64,000 nt of DNA from Isoetes taiwanensis (lineage: Eukaryota > Streptophyta > Lycopodiopsida > Isoetales > Isoetaceae), in contig JAJEKV010000047.1 in NCBI GenBank assembly GCA_021234155.1, forward strand, positions 6,973,071-7,037,070, in the 5' to 3' direction. Below, piece after piece: positions 1 through 11,115 of the stretch. A program made the position numbers and the translations under genes. Each line of letters begins with the position of its first letter. Positions within the stretch are counted from its first letter, which is position 1. The notes beneath the pieces were generated by a model. The model was not told the origin of the DNA and did no database searches. It was given only the letters and a program-made list of their open reading frames with translations.

Positions 1-66
1 AGTCATCTCTTTCCATATTAGGGTAGGCCATATGTCCTTTTTGGCAAACTTGAATCCCATTAATCT

Positions 67-569
67 TAGAATAGAATAGAATAGAATATGATTTTATCGT
101 CCACGGAGACCAACTGGCCTATGGGACCCAAGCACAAAGAGAGAGCAGCAGGCGTATTACTACCAGGATTAAAAAACCCCCGCCCCGAAGGGTTTTCGGG
201 GGAAAAACCTTAGTAGCAATAAGGATGCTGACATACTGCACAGTTATATACATAATCACAAGTACAGCTGAGGTTAATGTCGGACAGGGCATAACTGAGT
301 CCGCATATCCATTACCTCCCGGAGGTACGATCCCAACAAGCCTACAGAGGCCGTGCTCAGTAGCTCATGCAAGGCCTGATGGGGCACAACTAACCGAGCA
401 TACCGAGCCCGGATATGCTCGTACGTCGGACAGGCCTGGAGGGCGTGACTTTCATCCTCAATGGCGCCCTGTTGACAGCACTGACAGACTCTGTCCTCAC
501 GCGGCTCCCGAATCCATCTCCCTGTCTCAATGCGGAGGTGGTGTGCACCTGTGCGAATGGAAGCAAGGC
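67..569 (-). mobile_element. 5'-truncated non-L1 LINE, 3' end only (copy A)
   Basis: Read on the minus strand, the open frame ending at 274 encodes the C-terminal part of a LINE polyprotein: an ASIRTGAHHLRIETGRW stretch, then a cysteine/histidine cluster (CQCC, then EDESHALQACP), then about 50 residues to the stop. The same domain occurs at 34.4, 44.5, 45.7 and 47.4 kb. The 3' untranslated region (273 down to about 90) contains the stem-loop at 177-202 and the near-invariant GTGGACGATAAAAT end, followed by a TTCTA-type microsatellite tail (about 67-90). Similarity to the other copies stops near 569, where unrelated coding sequence begins, so this is a 5'-truncated insertion. Confidence 0.85.
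177..202 (-). other. Conserved stem-loop in LINE 3' UTR
   Basis: On the LINE sense strand this 26-nt element folds as an outer 6-bp stem (CCCCCG with CGGGGG), a four-A bulge, and an inner CCC/GGG stem capped by a TTCG tetraloop. It is followed by a run of T. The same element lies at 36063-36088, 40539-40564, 45375-45400 and 47252-47277, all in minus-strand LINE copies, and in shortened form at 34744-34758 in a plus-strand copy. Conservation between copies suggests a signal read by the LINE reverse transcriptase. It resembles a bacterial terminator only by shape. Confidence 0.7.
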
Positions 570-1353
570 ATATAAAAAAAATCCATGTCAAAAGGAATGT
601 CTCCGGTAATTTTGTCAAAATATTTCTCCAGCTTATGTGCAGCAGCCTTAGCAGCCTTGATTTCCTCCTTTGTAATACCAGCCAAAGCACACCAAGTGTC
701 CTCATTAATTGGAGCCAGTGCACCGAAATTTAGACTCTTCCAAATAGCATGCTCATAAACCGGACTGTAACATTCAACAGACTGTTCAGTTATGACTGGA
801 AAGCAGGCTGAGTTTGAAAGATTGAGATTAGGAACAAAGTCAAAGTTCTCTATGCCAGAATCATCCACATTCTTTTCGACAGGAATTTCCTTATCTGAAC
901 ATTCTTTTTCCACATATTCCTCTTCTAGGAGGTCTTCTTCAGAAAATAAACACTGAGGCCTATCTTGCTGAATATCATTTATAACAGCAATGTTATCCTC
1001 TTGAAAAGAATTAACAATACCATTTGCATCTTCCAATTCTAAGACTGTTCTTTGAAAAAATATTGAGCTAGCTTCTTTATAGACCATGTCAATAATTTCC
1101 TTGCTTTTTGTTGGAATAAAAGAAACCAGCCATTGAAACCAAGGAAAGTAACTAATGATTCGCTTTTGTCAGTAAGATTTACCTCTTTAAAAGTAATTAA
1201 AGAGTGAATTTCTTTGTTCTTGATGCACGCTAAGATGGTTTGAACTGCAAAGCTTGGGCAATCAATCTTGCAGTCGTTATATTTGAGTGAAATCAGCTCT
1301 TTAATCCATTGAAGGTTTGGATCCATGTCACCTGGTCTAATGTTTGTCAAATC
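570..1353 (-). pseudogene. Unrecognised coding region interrupted by a LINE
   Basis: Two overlapping open frames on the minus strand look like one coding region. The upstream part begins after a plausible acceptor (ctatag, exon from 1353) and reads DLTNIRPGDMDPNLQWIKEL onward. The downstream part (about 1087 down to 575) is acidic and contains SKEIIDMVYKEASSIF and GITKEEIKAAKAAAHKLEKYF. The frame changes between about 1190 and 1090, by a frameshift or an intron I cannot place. The reading frame then runs straight into the LINE at about 569, so the protein is truncated. I do not recognise the family, and no membrane segment or signal peptide is evident. It could be the last exon of a real gene whose other exons lie at higher coordinates, or an older pseudogene. 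Confidence 0.45.
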
Positions 1354-2394
1354 CTATAGGAATCAATAATCATTAGTATGGGATAAAATAAAGTAATCCA
1401 CACCTGAAAAAATATCAGAACATATTTTAAGGTCTCAAGGTTAATCTAAGAACTGAGTATGTGAAAAAAAACCTTTAAAATTTGGACAACCAAACTTTTC
1501 CCTTCCATGATCTTTTATTCAAAGAACATTTAAGGTCAATTTGCAGCCCTAGACTAAAACAGGTGTAATTTTATTCTAGGCCTTAAAATATGAGCAGAAG
1601 TCATGAAATCAGAAGAATTTTTTGTATTAACAAAATACTTAGAACTGAGAGACAAAGGAACAGATGTATATCATTTTGCAAAGTTAACAACCAAATGATA
1701 AAATAAATGTAACAACAGAAATATTATAGAGTAAAGAACACATCATGTAGAAGATTCTGGTATAAATCCAAATTGAGTCTGAATCCTTTCAGCTTTTGAG
1801 TAATGCTTTTCAAAATTTGAAGGAAAAACATAACAAGGAGCAAGAAATCTTGTTACCTGCAGCAAACCATAGGAACATTAGCCTTAGTCAGGGTAAAGAC
1901 CTAAGCACTAGCAGGTAAGCATTAGATTTCTTGGGCTCTTCGCCCTTCACCTTGCTTGTTTAACTAAGCAAAGTAGACAAGTCAAATCTTGCTGTCCCTT
2001 AACTTCCACCTAGTTATTGCAAGAATCTCTATAAGTAGCTTAAAAGAAATTAATGCAACCATAATTTATAAAGCTAGAGATGTAATTTTTAGATCCACAG
2101 ATTTGCATCTAAAGATCCATTAACCAAACTGTTTTCCTTAATGCTTAAAAGCAGCATAGGGTAATAAGATCAGCATGCCATTATAAACATCCAAAAGCAA
2201 TCAAGCCTGATGAGCTTGAAGTTGTTTCCCCTTGTCTTGAGCAGATGCTTTTGCTTTTTTGTTGGGAGGGATATACTTGATACTCTTCTCACCACCATCC
2301 TACTCCTCTCTAGAAACAGAATTCTGAACAAAGTGAGAGTTCTGTGCAAATTTAGCGAGAGTTTGGCGTACTATCTGATGGATATATTTGTACC
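1354..2394. other. AT-rich stretch without recognisable gene
   Basis: No frame of useful length with coding character is seen on either strand. It may be intron or 5' flank of the minus-strand coding region at 570-1353. Confidence 0.5.
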
Positions 2395-2930
2395 CATGGG
2401 AGGCTTAATCTGTGATTACTTCGTCAACGGGAGGATGGAGCATGAAGCTTTAAGAAATAGAAGAAAGATCCAAAGTTGGGTGGCCACTAGGTAGCAAAAA
2501 GAGTTTTTGGATCTGTTCTATCCCCATGTGGAGAAGCATGAACTAACGTATACTGATAAAAAAGCAAAGAGGGACAGAGCACAGACCGAGAAGGACACAA
2601 GAAAAAGCTCTAGTGAGGATGAGGCAAAGGATGGCAGTTCCGAAGAGACTTCCTCTGATAAAGATAGTGGTAGTGGCTCTAAAACTCTCCGAAGATAAAG
2701 AATCCTGCAACTCAGGAAAAGTTGGCGAAGGTTCTGCTTGATGAAGAGGTAGCTATTGAGGTAAATCTGCAGGAACCTGCTGCATAGAATGTTTCTCCTA
2801 TTCCTGAACAAACTGACACTCGTCCTTCGCCTATCAGGGCTGAAGAAGAAGATATGACGGCCTCCAAAAAAGTGGAAGAGCCAACTTCAATGGGAACAAA
2901 AGAGTAAGGGCACGAGTTTACTGTATTTTT
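2395..2930 (+). pseudogene. Degenerate acidic/lysine-rich coding remnant
   Basis: A plus-strand frame reads MGGLICDYFVNGRMEHEAL and, after a stop at about 2492, continues as FLDLFYPHVEKHELTYTDKK followed by a low-complexity Ser/Glu/Asp/Lys stretch. After a frameshift near 2690 an open frame continues (ATQEKLAKVLLDEEVAIEV), with another stop near 2787 and the last one at about 2906. The charged composition suggests a disordered linker. It lies directly upstream of the HAD-like remnant on the same strand and may be the N-terminal half of that gene. At least two stops and one frameshift make it a pseudogene. Family not recognised. Confidence 0.35.
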
Positions 2931-3029
2931 CATTTATGAAAATCTTGTTCAATGCCTCCCACATAGTCTGAGTCTATTACTTTCGATATTTCGAAATATA
3001 TCTTGCGCTGGCGACTTTGTTAGAGAGGA

Positions 3030-3590
3030 AACCACCTTGAATAACAAAAAATCAATCCTCATCGACTTAAATGGAGTTCTTCTGACCTCTTTTTCCAACA
3101 GGAGTTCTAGAGACGAAGACAAAATGGGTTTATCCAAGGCCTAGTGTTCAGAGATTGTTAAGCCATCTGAAGGACAGAGCAACCATTTGTATATGGTCTT
3201 CCATGATAAGGGCTAATATACTCGAGATTAGATTAGTTGTTCCTTCATGTCATTCTAGATCAAGGAAATTGTAGAGTTGTTCGCTGCCCAGCACGTGGGA
3301 CAAAAGATATCTACATAAAAAACATACATAAAGCCTTGGAGTTGATAGAAGAATTTCATGAAGATCAGATATGTTTGGTGGATGATGACCCCATCGAGTG
3401 TTGCTTGAATATAGAGAGCAACATAAATTCTCCGTGGTGGCATCCAAAGAATCAAGATGAAGAGCATTGGGTGTCAGCCGAAACACTCGAAATGTTTGAT
3501 TCCCTCATATCAGCCCCCACCGTGCCTGCTTTCTTAAGAAGCAAACCAGATTTGCAAGGAAAAGCATATGCTCCATATGTCGATCTGGTT
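3030..3590 (+). pseudogene. FCP1/NIF-type HAD phosphatase domain, frameshifted
   Basis: Three plus-strand frames together give the order of an FCP1 homology domain. First comes KKSILIDLNGVLLTSF (about 3046-3093), where the catalytic DxDG motif is D-L-N-G. Then comes RPSVQRLLSHLKDRATICIW followed by SSMIRANIL (about 3143-3222), matching the usual RPG...aiWSS block. Then KDIYIKNIHKALELIEEF with ICLVDDDPIEC (about 3303-3411), the second aspartate-rich HAD motif. The pieces lie in different frames, so at least two frameshifts separate them. The asparagine in the first motif matches the element-borne gene at 55.4-55.9 kb and plant HAD-like proteins of the DLNGLL type; such proteins are often annotated only as HAD superfamily. 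Either an old gene copy or debris of a transposon that carried one. Confidence 0.6.
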
Positions 3591-3619
3591 GTATTATTTT
3601 TATTATTTATTTAATTTTA

Positions 3620-4147
3620 TTATTAATGATTATGTACTCATATTTGTGGTATATATTATACATCTGCATACCTTATATTAATGTAAAAGATGTTTTTTAG
3701 ATAGATAGATAGATGTAAAATTATTAGCCTCTTGGTTATTTCTTGTCTACAGATGTCTTTTGCCATGAATTTATTGTCCATGATTTCTAGTAGACATAAT
3801 AAATAGTGCAACGAACCCACCAATTCAAATCTAAAAAACTACTTGTCACAATTTTTAATCAAAACATAGGTTAAAAACTCGAGTTGAAAAAAAATGAACA
3901 GTGAAATAATTTGAAAATAACGGAATCGTGATTAGATGTATACTCCCTAAGTAGTGTGATATTAAATTTTGTAATTTTAACATAAGACATGTGAATTTGA
4001 TCGTTACTAAAAACATGCAATATAAAATTTGTCCCAGAATCAAGATATAATCCCAATTTAATTGGATGATGTTTATATGGCTCGATAATTGGAAGAGATA
4101 ACATCCCTAGGCTAATGGAATAAATGTTCTTGCCACATTTCAAGCAT
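3620..4147. other. AT-rich stretch, nothing recognised
   Basis: AT-rich with a short (gata)n run near 3700. No coding or repeat-end signal was identified. Confidence 0.4.
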
Positions 4148-4260
4148 GTCTCTGATTTATTGAATAATGAATTCGAATTAACGTCTATGGTCCTAGTGGA
4201 CCTTGGTCTCTGATTTGTTGAATAATGAATTCGAATTGATGCCTATGGTCCTAATGGAGC
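4148..4260. repeat. 58-bp tandem duplication
   Basis: The unit starting GTCTCTGATTTATTGAATAA at 4148 recurs at 4206 with a few substitutions, a direct repeat with a 58-bp period. Confidence 0.85.
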
Positions 4261-4379
4261 TCGAACCCACGATCTTAGGTTATTATCTCGTGCGCATACT
4301 TAAAGGTTCTGACAGATGGTCAAGGCCTCTAGGTAACAACATACAGAATCATGACAATAGCATTGGATGGCATAAAACA

Positions 4380-4600
4380 TTGGCTAGGGTTGTGCACTCC
4401 ATCCGCCCCTCATGTATACACTTTGTAGATAGGCTGAAATAGGCTCTGTCATGATTGTAGCCTTCTGGGTACGCAATTCCATGGAGTCACCATATGAGAC
4501 TACTACGAGTTGCATCTCCCCAGTCTCATGAGATAAGAATGAGACAAGTCTCCCAGGAGCACAATGAATCTGTGGGGATAGTTGGCGACACATATCCATA
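4380..4600 (-). mobile_element. LTR fragment, inverted relative of the 49.7-51 kb LTR
   Basis: The segment is similar, as reverse complement, to about 50700-50960. Both contain the block around GGGGCGGATGGAGTG, the phrase CATGACAGAGCCTGATT (or a close variant), and the group mentioning GGGGAGATGCAAC. It is therefore a piece of the same LTR family in opposite orientation. No coding part is attached. Confidence 0.55.
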
Positions 4601-5345
4601 CCCAACTTATCCCCCCCTCCCCAAAACGAACCAATAAGTCAAAGCAAGACCCAATATAAGGACCTTAGTAGCCATGCTCAGCAAGATCCTACCTCCACTT
4701 TTCCAAGGCTCCTGTTGATTGGTGCTCAATCACAACATAACATTTACAGCTATGTTTCAGCTAAAATCATCCATCCATCTATTAGCTTTTAGGTCTATAC
4801 CCCTTTTCCCCAAGCACAAGAGTTGCAGCACTGAAGTATCATACAACTAAGCAATAGAATATAGCTGACTATCAACGTAACATTTAACATCCATCTAAAT
4901 ATATAAGGATCAGTTTCACTCTCATGGCAGAATCTAGCTTTTATTGGTCACTATTTCTGGTACCAGAGCAGGCAATGAAGGGATGGTGCTGCCATGATGG
5001 CTTTTTGGGCCTCGCAAGAGCGAGGAACGCGTGAGATGAAAGGCCCATCTAACCTGCGCAATGGCAAACACACCACGATGAGTGGCCAATGAGTCCATGC
5101 TAGCAAACGTTTAGCCCCATGTATGTTAGGGGCCACGCGATGGTGGACCGTCCAAATTTGGATGGCCATAGGTATGTTGGCACAATTTTGGCATCAATAG
5201 TTAGACTGTACCATTCTAGGGAAAGTTCCTTGCACGACATCCCTTTTCCTAGAATCTAGAATGGTGGTTCTCTTCTTTACTACCATACTCTATATCATAC
5301 TTTCACCCAATCTTAAAACGATAGAAATATGTTTTAAGGTAGAAA
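4601..5345. other. No recognised gene; left flank of the Helitron array
   Basis: No coding region is supported. It may hold more LTR-derived sequence. The last host base at the left end of the Helitron array is the A at 5345. Confidence 0.4.
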
Positions 5346-8048
5346 CTAGTAAACGTGTGCCCGGCGTTGCCGGGCTAATGTCCTGGTATATGTTTTTACT
5401 CCGCCATTTAAGTAGTGATGTTTGGTGGACTTGCCTTTTTCAAATACAAACTTTTGTGAGGTGTTGAGTATACTTTTCGCACCTTTATTGCTATGAGATT
5501 GCTAAGGCTGGTTTCATATGCAACATCGCTGCCTTCACCTTCATGTAAAATGCCACGCCCTTTTACGCTCACCATCGCCGACTATCACCAATTTGCAAAG
5601 GGTATAACAGGGCCCCTCTCCGACCACTGTTGCATGTGAACCCGCTCTAAAGGAAGAGTGATACTTTAAGAGGCACACCTTATGTGAAATACATGCGCAT
5701 TTAACTTAGAATGTGTGCCCAGGGTTGTCGGGCGGGCATAAATACATGTGTGTTTAGATGGGTATTTGATGTACTTATCAAATCAAATTTGCGTTTTTTT
5801 GCATATCAAATTATCTTTTCCCAGCATAACTCTATAGACAAAATGGAAGATTTGTCAAATCAAATTTGTCATCTTTTACCATTTTTTTTTGTGTTCATAC
5901 AAAATTATCTTTTCCCAAATATAACTCGATAGATAAGTGCGTTAAAGTAACAATAATTAAGCCATATATTGATCTTGGGTGATATAAGTAAATACGTACA
6001 AAAACTTAAATGTTATCATGGTTATTGTTGGCAACCAACCAATTGATTTATTGATAGATATTTCAACCCATTCCTACTTACCCTAGATCAGGACCACTTT
6101 AGATCTCAATGATATTTGACGTTACATGTCTTATCCTATAAGTTGGAGATGCATTTGAGAAACTAATAATTAAGTATTTGCAACTACATCCTAATTTAAT
6201 TGATAGCAAGGAAACTTGTACAATCGTCGAATGTTGTAGAACATTTAAGTAATTTTAGTATTGAATGTACAGTAACTGATAATTTGGATGGGGATTTGAA
6301 CCACACATCCCTTAAGTGCACTTCTGACTTTGGCTATCAAAAGGTTGCAGAAGGCCAAATAACTTTAAGCACACAATAAGACAGAGCCAAGAGGTTACAA
6401 TATATCATACTGCATGATTTTCCAAGCAAAGAACGAAAAGTGTTCCCTCAAGATATTTCAAGCCCTCCAATCTTTGAGCTTCTTAAAACTGGGATACAGA
6501 AAGTCAGAATCCATTTCTCACCAGCATATAGCACCATAAAGTACGGGCCATGGAAATAATATGCAAAGCAAACCTGGAAAAGTAAGATATTTATAAAAAA
6601 ACAGACGCAAGGCAAAACTCATCCATAAATAGCTTCAGGACAAAAAAAAAATGCAAATACAGAGTCTTCTACGATATCAGATGTGGCAGCTGGTAGCAAA
6701 TCATCCATGAAGTAAAATGTAGTATCAACAATCCATTGGTGAATAATATGAATGCACTTACCAAACACATTATTATTTTCAGCTTGAAATGGCTGCAGAT
6801 TCCTCCTTAACACCGTGAATTATTGCTGTTGATTGAAAAATGCACACAAATAGTGAACAGAATCTGCATAAAGTCCAGGCCAAATCCAACTCAAATAAGC
6901 ACATCCTGGATTTGTACAGGCAAAGAAGTAACAAAGTTTTGCTACCGCATTAAACCAGTAGAAAAGCAATTGGAAACTGTTTCGTGCCAGATTCATGGCT
7001 AGGGCAGGACCGGATTGGCTTTGCATGTAGGCATGACAATAAATAAAAGTAAGGATCTACCTGAGACCAAGACGTGCTTTATTGCTAAGCCTACTGCACG
7101 CATAGCAGAACCCTGAGAAGAAAACCTGAAAAGAAAGTTAATAGGACATAAGAATAAGCTGGTAAATCTGCCAAGGCATTAAGAAATGCCAGATTCATGG
7201 CTATGGCAGAGCCGGATTTGGGTGGTACTCACGACAACAAATAAACAATGAGGATCTATCGGAGATTGGATATGCTGATTTTTACTTCTCAAATAAGCCG
7301 AAATGTAGATCGCCAGCTCAAAGATACAAAAATCAAGTGAAAACCTTCTGTAAACTGGAAAACATTACATATAATCCAAAGATCTAAAGAGAATAAAGAA
7401 AGAAGAGTTAAGTTTCTACTTTACTTGCTAAGGCGATTCGAAGGGGATCGCTCAAAGCGGTGCCTGAACAAAAAGGGATTATCCGACTATTTTGCTGTTT
7501 GCAAATAAAGAGCTTACAAAAACGGCCTTAACCATCTTGGCCTGAATCGATTTACAGATTGCAAGAGCTGGATTAACCTGCATCAAAGAAAATGTACCTG
7601 CTCCAGCGATTCCTCTAAAAACAAAAATGCCGATGAATGTGGCGACACTCCCAGTCTGAGAAGCAAAGGAACGGAATGAGAAGCAGGACTCTTACCTCCA
7701 TAGCATTGGACGAAATCCTTCCTTCAAAGAAATGAAACGACCCCCAAGTCTGCAAACTTCCGATGAGGGCAGGGTTTGCCAAGGTATTCCGCAGCTGCGT
7801 ATCCAGGAAAATAGGAAAAATAGAAGTCGGTGAAACAAAGAGGCTCTGAGATGCCGCAAAAGAAAAAGTGAGCCCTAGCGTTACAACACCGTCCAAAATA
7901 ATTGCTGAAACGGCTGAAGCCCTAACCCAACTCTCTGCCGGATTTTTCATTTTCTGATGACAAAATTTCGCTTTTTGGCCGGAATTTGATGTCCACCGGC
8001 GGCCGGAAAAAAGAGGACACACCCCCAAACACAATTTAAGTAAGTAGA
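5346..8048 (-). mobile_element. Non-autonomous Helitron H4
   Basis: Minus-strand element of 2703 bp. Its 5' end starts TCTACTTACTTAAATTGTG at 8048, followed by GTGTCCTCTTTTTTCCGG, as in H1-H3. Its 3' end has the 7-bp hairpin GCCCGGC-AAC-GCCGGGC (5375 to 5359), nine bases, then CTAG at 5349-5346. The 3' neighbour is T, as expected for insertion between A and T. No Rep/helicase coding sequence is seen, so it is non-autonomous. The interior differs from the other three. It includes an internal duplication at about 6986-7262 and several minus-strand donor-like sites (for example CAG followed by GTAGATCC near 7063), suggesting captured exon/intron sequence of unknown origin. Confidence 0.8.
6986..7262. 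repeat. Direct repeat inside H4
   Basis: GCCAGATTCATGGCTA at 6986 recurs at about 7188, and similarity continues for about 75 bp (CCGGATT, then acaataaata, then GGATCTA). The period is about 200 bp. It probably reflects local duplication of a captured exon-like segment. Confidence 0.7.
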
Positions 8049-11000
8049 CTAGTAAACGTGTGCCCGGCGTTGCCGGGCTAATATCCTGACGTGTGTTTTT
8101 ACTTGGTTTTTAATGTCCATATATGCAATTTCTGACAATAGCACATGTCGGCCTGATCTAACATAGTCAACAAATGTACATGTGGCAAGCTGTGCCATTT
8201 GCAGATTCATGCAATAGATTACAAAAAGCATCAATGTTCTTTAGGATAATTATTGAAGGCCAATAAGATCAAAGGTAGTATGTTGAAGGGCTAATCATCT
8301 AAGAAAACGACTAAGAATCTAGACTAATATCTAACCAAATATGCTATGTAATATCAATTATTTATGTTGTCTCTCGATAACTTGTTATAATGTAGTGTAA
8401 ACATGGATTTGGTATTGATATCTTGTTATGATATCGCGTGTGGTATTGTTGTACACAAAAGTTCTACCAAATGTGTGATTTGTGTTGCCTTAATAGGATA
8501 AAAAAATTGTGACAATATTGTTGTACACAAAAGTTCTACCAAATGTGTGATTTGTGTTGCCTTAATAGGATCAAAAAATCGCACAGAAAATTGTCGTAGT
8601 AGGATCAAATTTTTTTAGATTGAACAAATTGTCGTAGTAGGATCAAATTTTTTTTTTTGAACTGGTAATGTCTCTGCACAAAAAAATGTTGGGGGGGCCA
8701 AATCAATGGGGATAGGTTGATGCCATCATCTCCAATCTGCCCTACCCTTATTTGAGATTGAATCTTGAACTTAAGATTTGACCTCACTACTCAAATATCC
8801 TATGCAAATATTGTTTCCATCCTCATGCTCCTTGTCCATAATAAACATCTTAAAACAAAAATATCCTTCAAAACTTAGGTGCCAGCTTAGTCAAAACGTT
8901 CCTTCAGCTATTATTCTAAAATAGTTTGTTTAATGTACACTTTACCGCAATTGATTGAAATAGAGCAACCTTGCACAATTCCAAGTTTCAAATTAGATCA
9001 TAACTCAACTGCTTTGCCAAAATAAATTCATTGAAAGAGCAAAATATGCATCCAATGTAAATTCATAGTGGTGAAGCAAAACTGACATGCATGAAGACTA
9101 TTGTTGCTAAAGCGAGATCTGGACTCGTAAAAAATAAGTTTTGGAGTTTCTTTTTCTGCCACGGTAGGAAGTGCTAGCATGTGGAAGAAAATTTGCCTTC
9201 ATAGGCAAACAGCAAAAGCATGTGGAAACCTAAACCCTTGGAGATTGACACTTGTTGCCTGCAGTGCAACGCATAAATCTATTAGAATTCCCTCGGAAAA
9301 TAAAAATACATTAAGGAACCCCAAAGGTAAAAGAAAAAAGTGTTAAAACGGTATGGCCAACAAATGCATGCCAAGTGTTTCTAAAAATGGACAAAAGTTA
9401 TACCATCTGGAGCACAGGAGCTGCAGACCAAATACCCTTGCAAATACCCTCACCAAGCACATGCATTAGTACTCAAAACTTCAAGAATAATTTACAAAAC
9501 TATTCTTTCACAAATTTATCATGCTCTTTAATACATCCATATTCCAGATCAATAGAAATCCTAATTGCACACATTGGACCACAATCACTGAAGTGTCTCT
9601 GATATGATGTGCGGATCTGAGAATTTTAAAATCGGGAAAAAGGACCATTGTATTAGATTTTATTTAAGAAATTAACAATAAAGTAACAGGGGCACACCTC
9701 TTCCTCGCACACCTTTTTATGGCCTCATAGCTTCCTGGCCATTGCAAAGCACAGAAAACTAAGTTTGCTTCAATCAAAGCAAGACAGTGCTTTCTGATGG
9801 CCTACACTTGAGTGATCTGCCTGCTTTCATGATTCCCCCGTAAGATAGTGATTCTATACATATTATTTGGCCATCAAACATACAAAATGATAGATGTCAA
9901 CTGAATCTCAAGTTATAGAAATACAACGACCTAGGACCATATAAGTGCATAAGGATGCCCCAGCCTCTGATTTCAAGATTATGACTGAAGTAAAATAGCA
10001 CATACGGGTAACATCTATGAACAGAAACAAAATACTTTGAAGCTGGGCTTGTAAATCTAACATTTAAAAACAAATAACGTGACCAATAAAACTTTTCCTT
10101 ACCAACATATTCCCCCCTGAGATGTTCTGCCTAAATCTGCCTAAGTTACCAGCCGGAATGCCAAAGATGTGGGAACTGTCAAAGAAAGCAAATGGGAAGG
10201 AAGGCTCCAGACAGAAACACAAACGTCATGGGAGCTGTCACAGAGTAAAACGATTCCAGACAAAAAAACAAAGACCATAAGAAGCCGGGCATGTCTTCCT
10301 TGACCGAAGCATAGTTTGAGAAATGCATGCACGAAGTTAGAGAAGAAAAATACCTGCTAGTGATATTGTGTGGAATCCTCAAGCCAAGAAAAGCTCTAGA
10401 ATCTGTAAGACGGCGCCAACAACTGCAAGTCGAGCTACAATGCTGGAAAAAAATGAAGTGCTCTGATTTTTGGAAAAAAACACATCTGCGTAAGAGTTCT
10501 GGTCGCCTTTGCTTGGTAAGAAAAAATAGGGTTGAATGGATTCAGAATATCTTCACCTAAATCAACATAGAAATCTGGGCGCCAGAATGCCCTCTCCTTC
10601 AACGGCTCACTCTGAATCGTCCAAGTTCTGCTCTGCTCTGGAATGGCAATGCTTTGATGCCGGACTGGGTAAAGCAAGTAGATTGTGAAAAAGTTTTGAT
10701 GCTGGAGTCTCCTGCAGTCTGTGAAAGAAAAAACTTCATGGTAAGAGATCAACGCCTTCGGAAAGAACAGGTAAGAATGGATGAAAAATATGCTTACCTG
10801 AATCAACTTGGCGCCAGAATCCGTTCAGAGGACGATTTTCTGGACGCTCGAAGGGGTTTTTGATGGGTGGGGGAATGAATGAAGGCGGAGGCATCTGAGC
10901 ATGGCGGGCATCCTGCCAGAATAATGATGGTCCCTTAGATAGCTATACCCCGAATTTAATCCACGAAACTGACGCTCGAAAAAAACCTAACAAAAAATTA

Positions 11001-11115
11001 TCGGGTTACAATATTTTTCCGGTGCCAAAATCACGCTTTTGGCCGGAAAATGGAGTGTTACAGGCGTCCGGAAAAAAGAGGACACACCACCCCAGAAACA
11101 TTTTAAATAAGTAGA
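8049..11115 (-). mobile_element. Non-autonomous Helitron H3
   Basis: Minus-strand element of 3067 bp starting TCTACTTATTTAAAATG at 11115 and ending with the same hairpin (8078 to 8062) and CTAG at 8052-8049. The base after CTAG is the first T of H4, so the junction between the elements is exact. The terminal blocks match H1/H2, while the interior is largely different and holds minus-strand donor-like sites such as TTCAG followed by GTAAGCAT near 10800. No Rep/helicase is seen. Confidence 0.82.
8446..8660. repeat. 72-bp tandem duplication plus shorter direct repeat in H3
   Basis: The block beginning GTACACAAAAGTTCTACCAA at 8451 recurs at 8523 (72-bp period). Just downstream, ATTGTCGTAGTAGGATCAAA near 8591 recurs near 8630 beside T-rich runs. 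Confidence 0.85.

Noticed and set aside
177-202. Bacterial-type intrinsic terminator (GC stem followed by T run)
   Set aside because: It recurs only in LINE 3' regions of an evidently eukaryotic window; it is better explained as a retrotransposon RNA signal.
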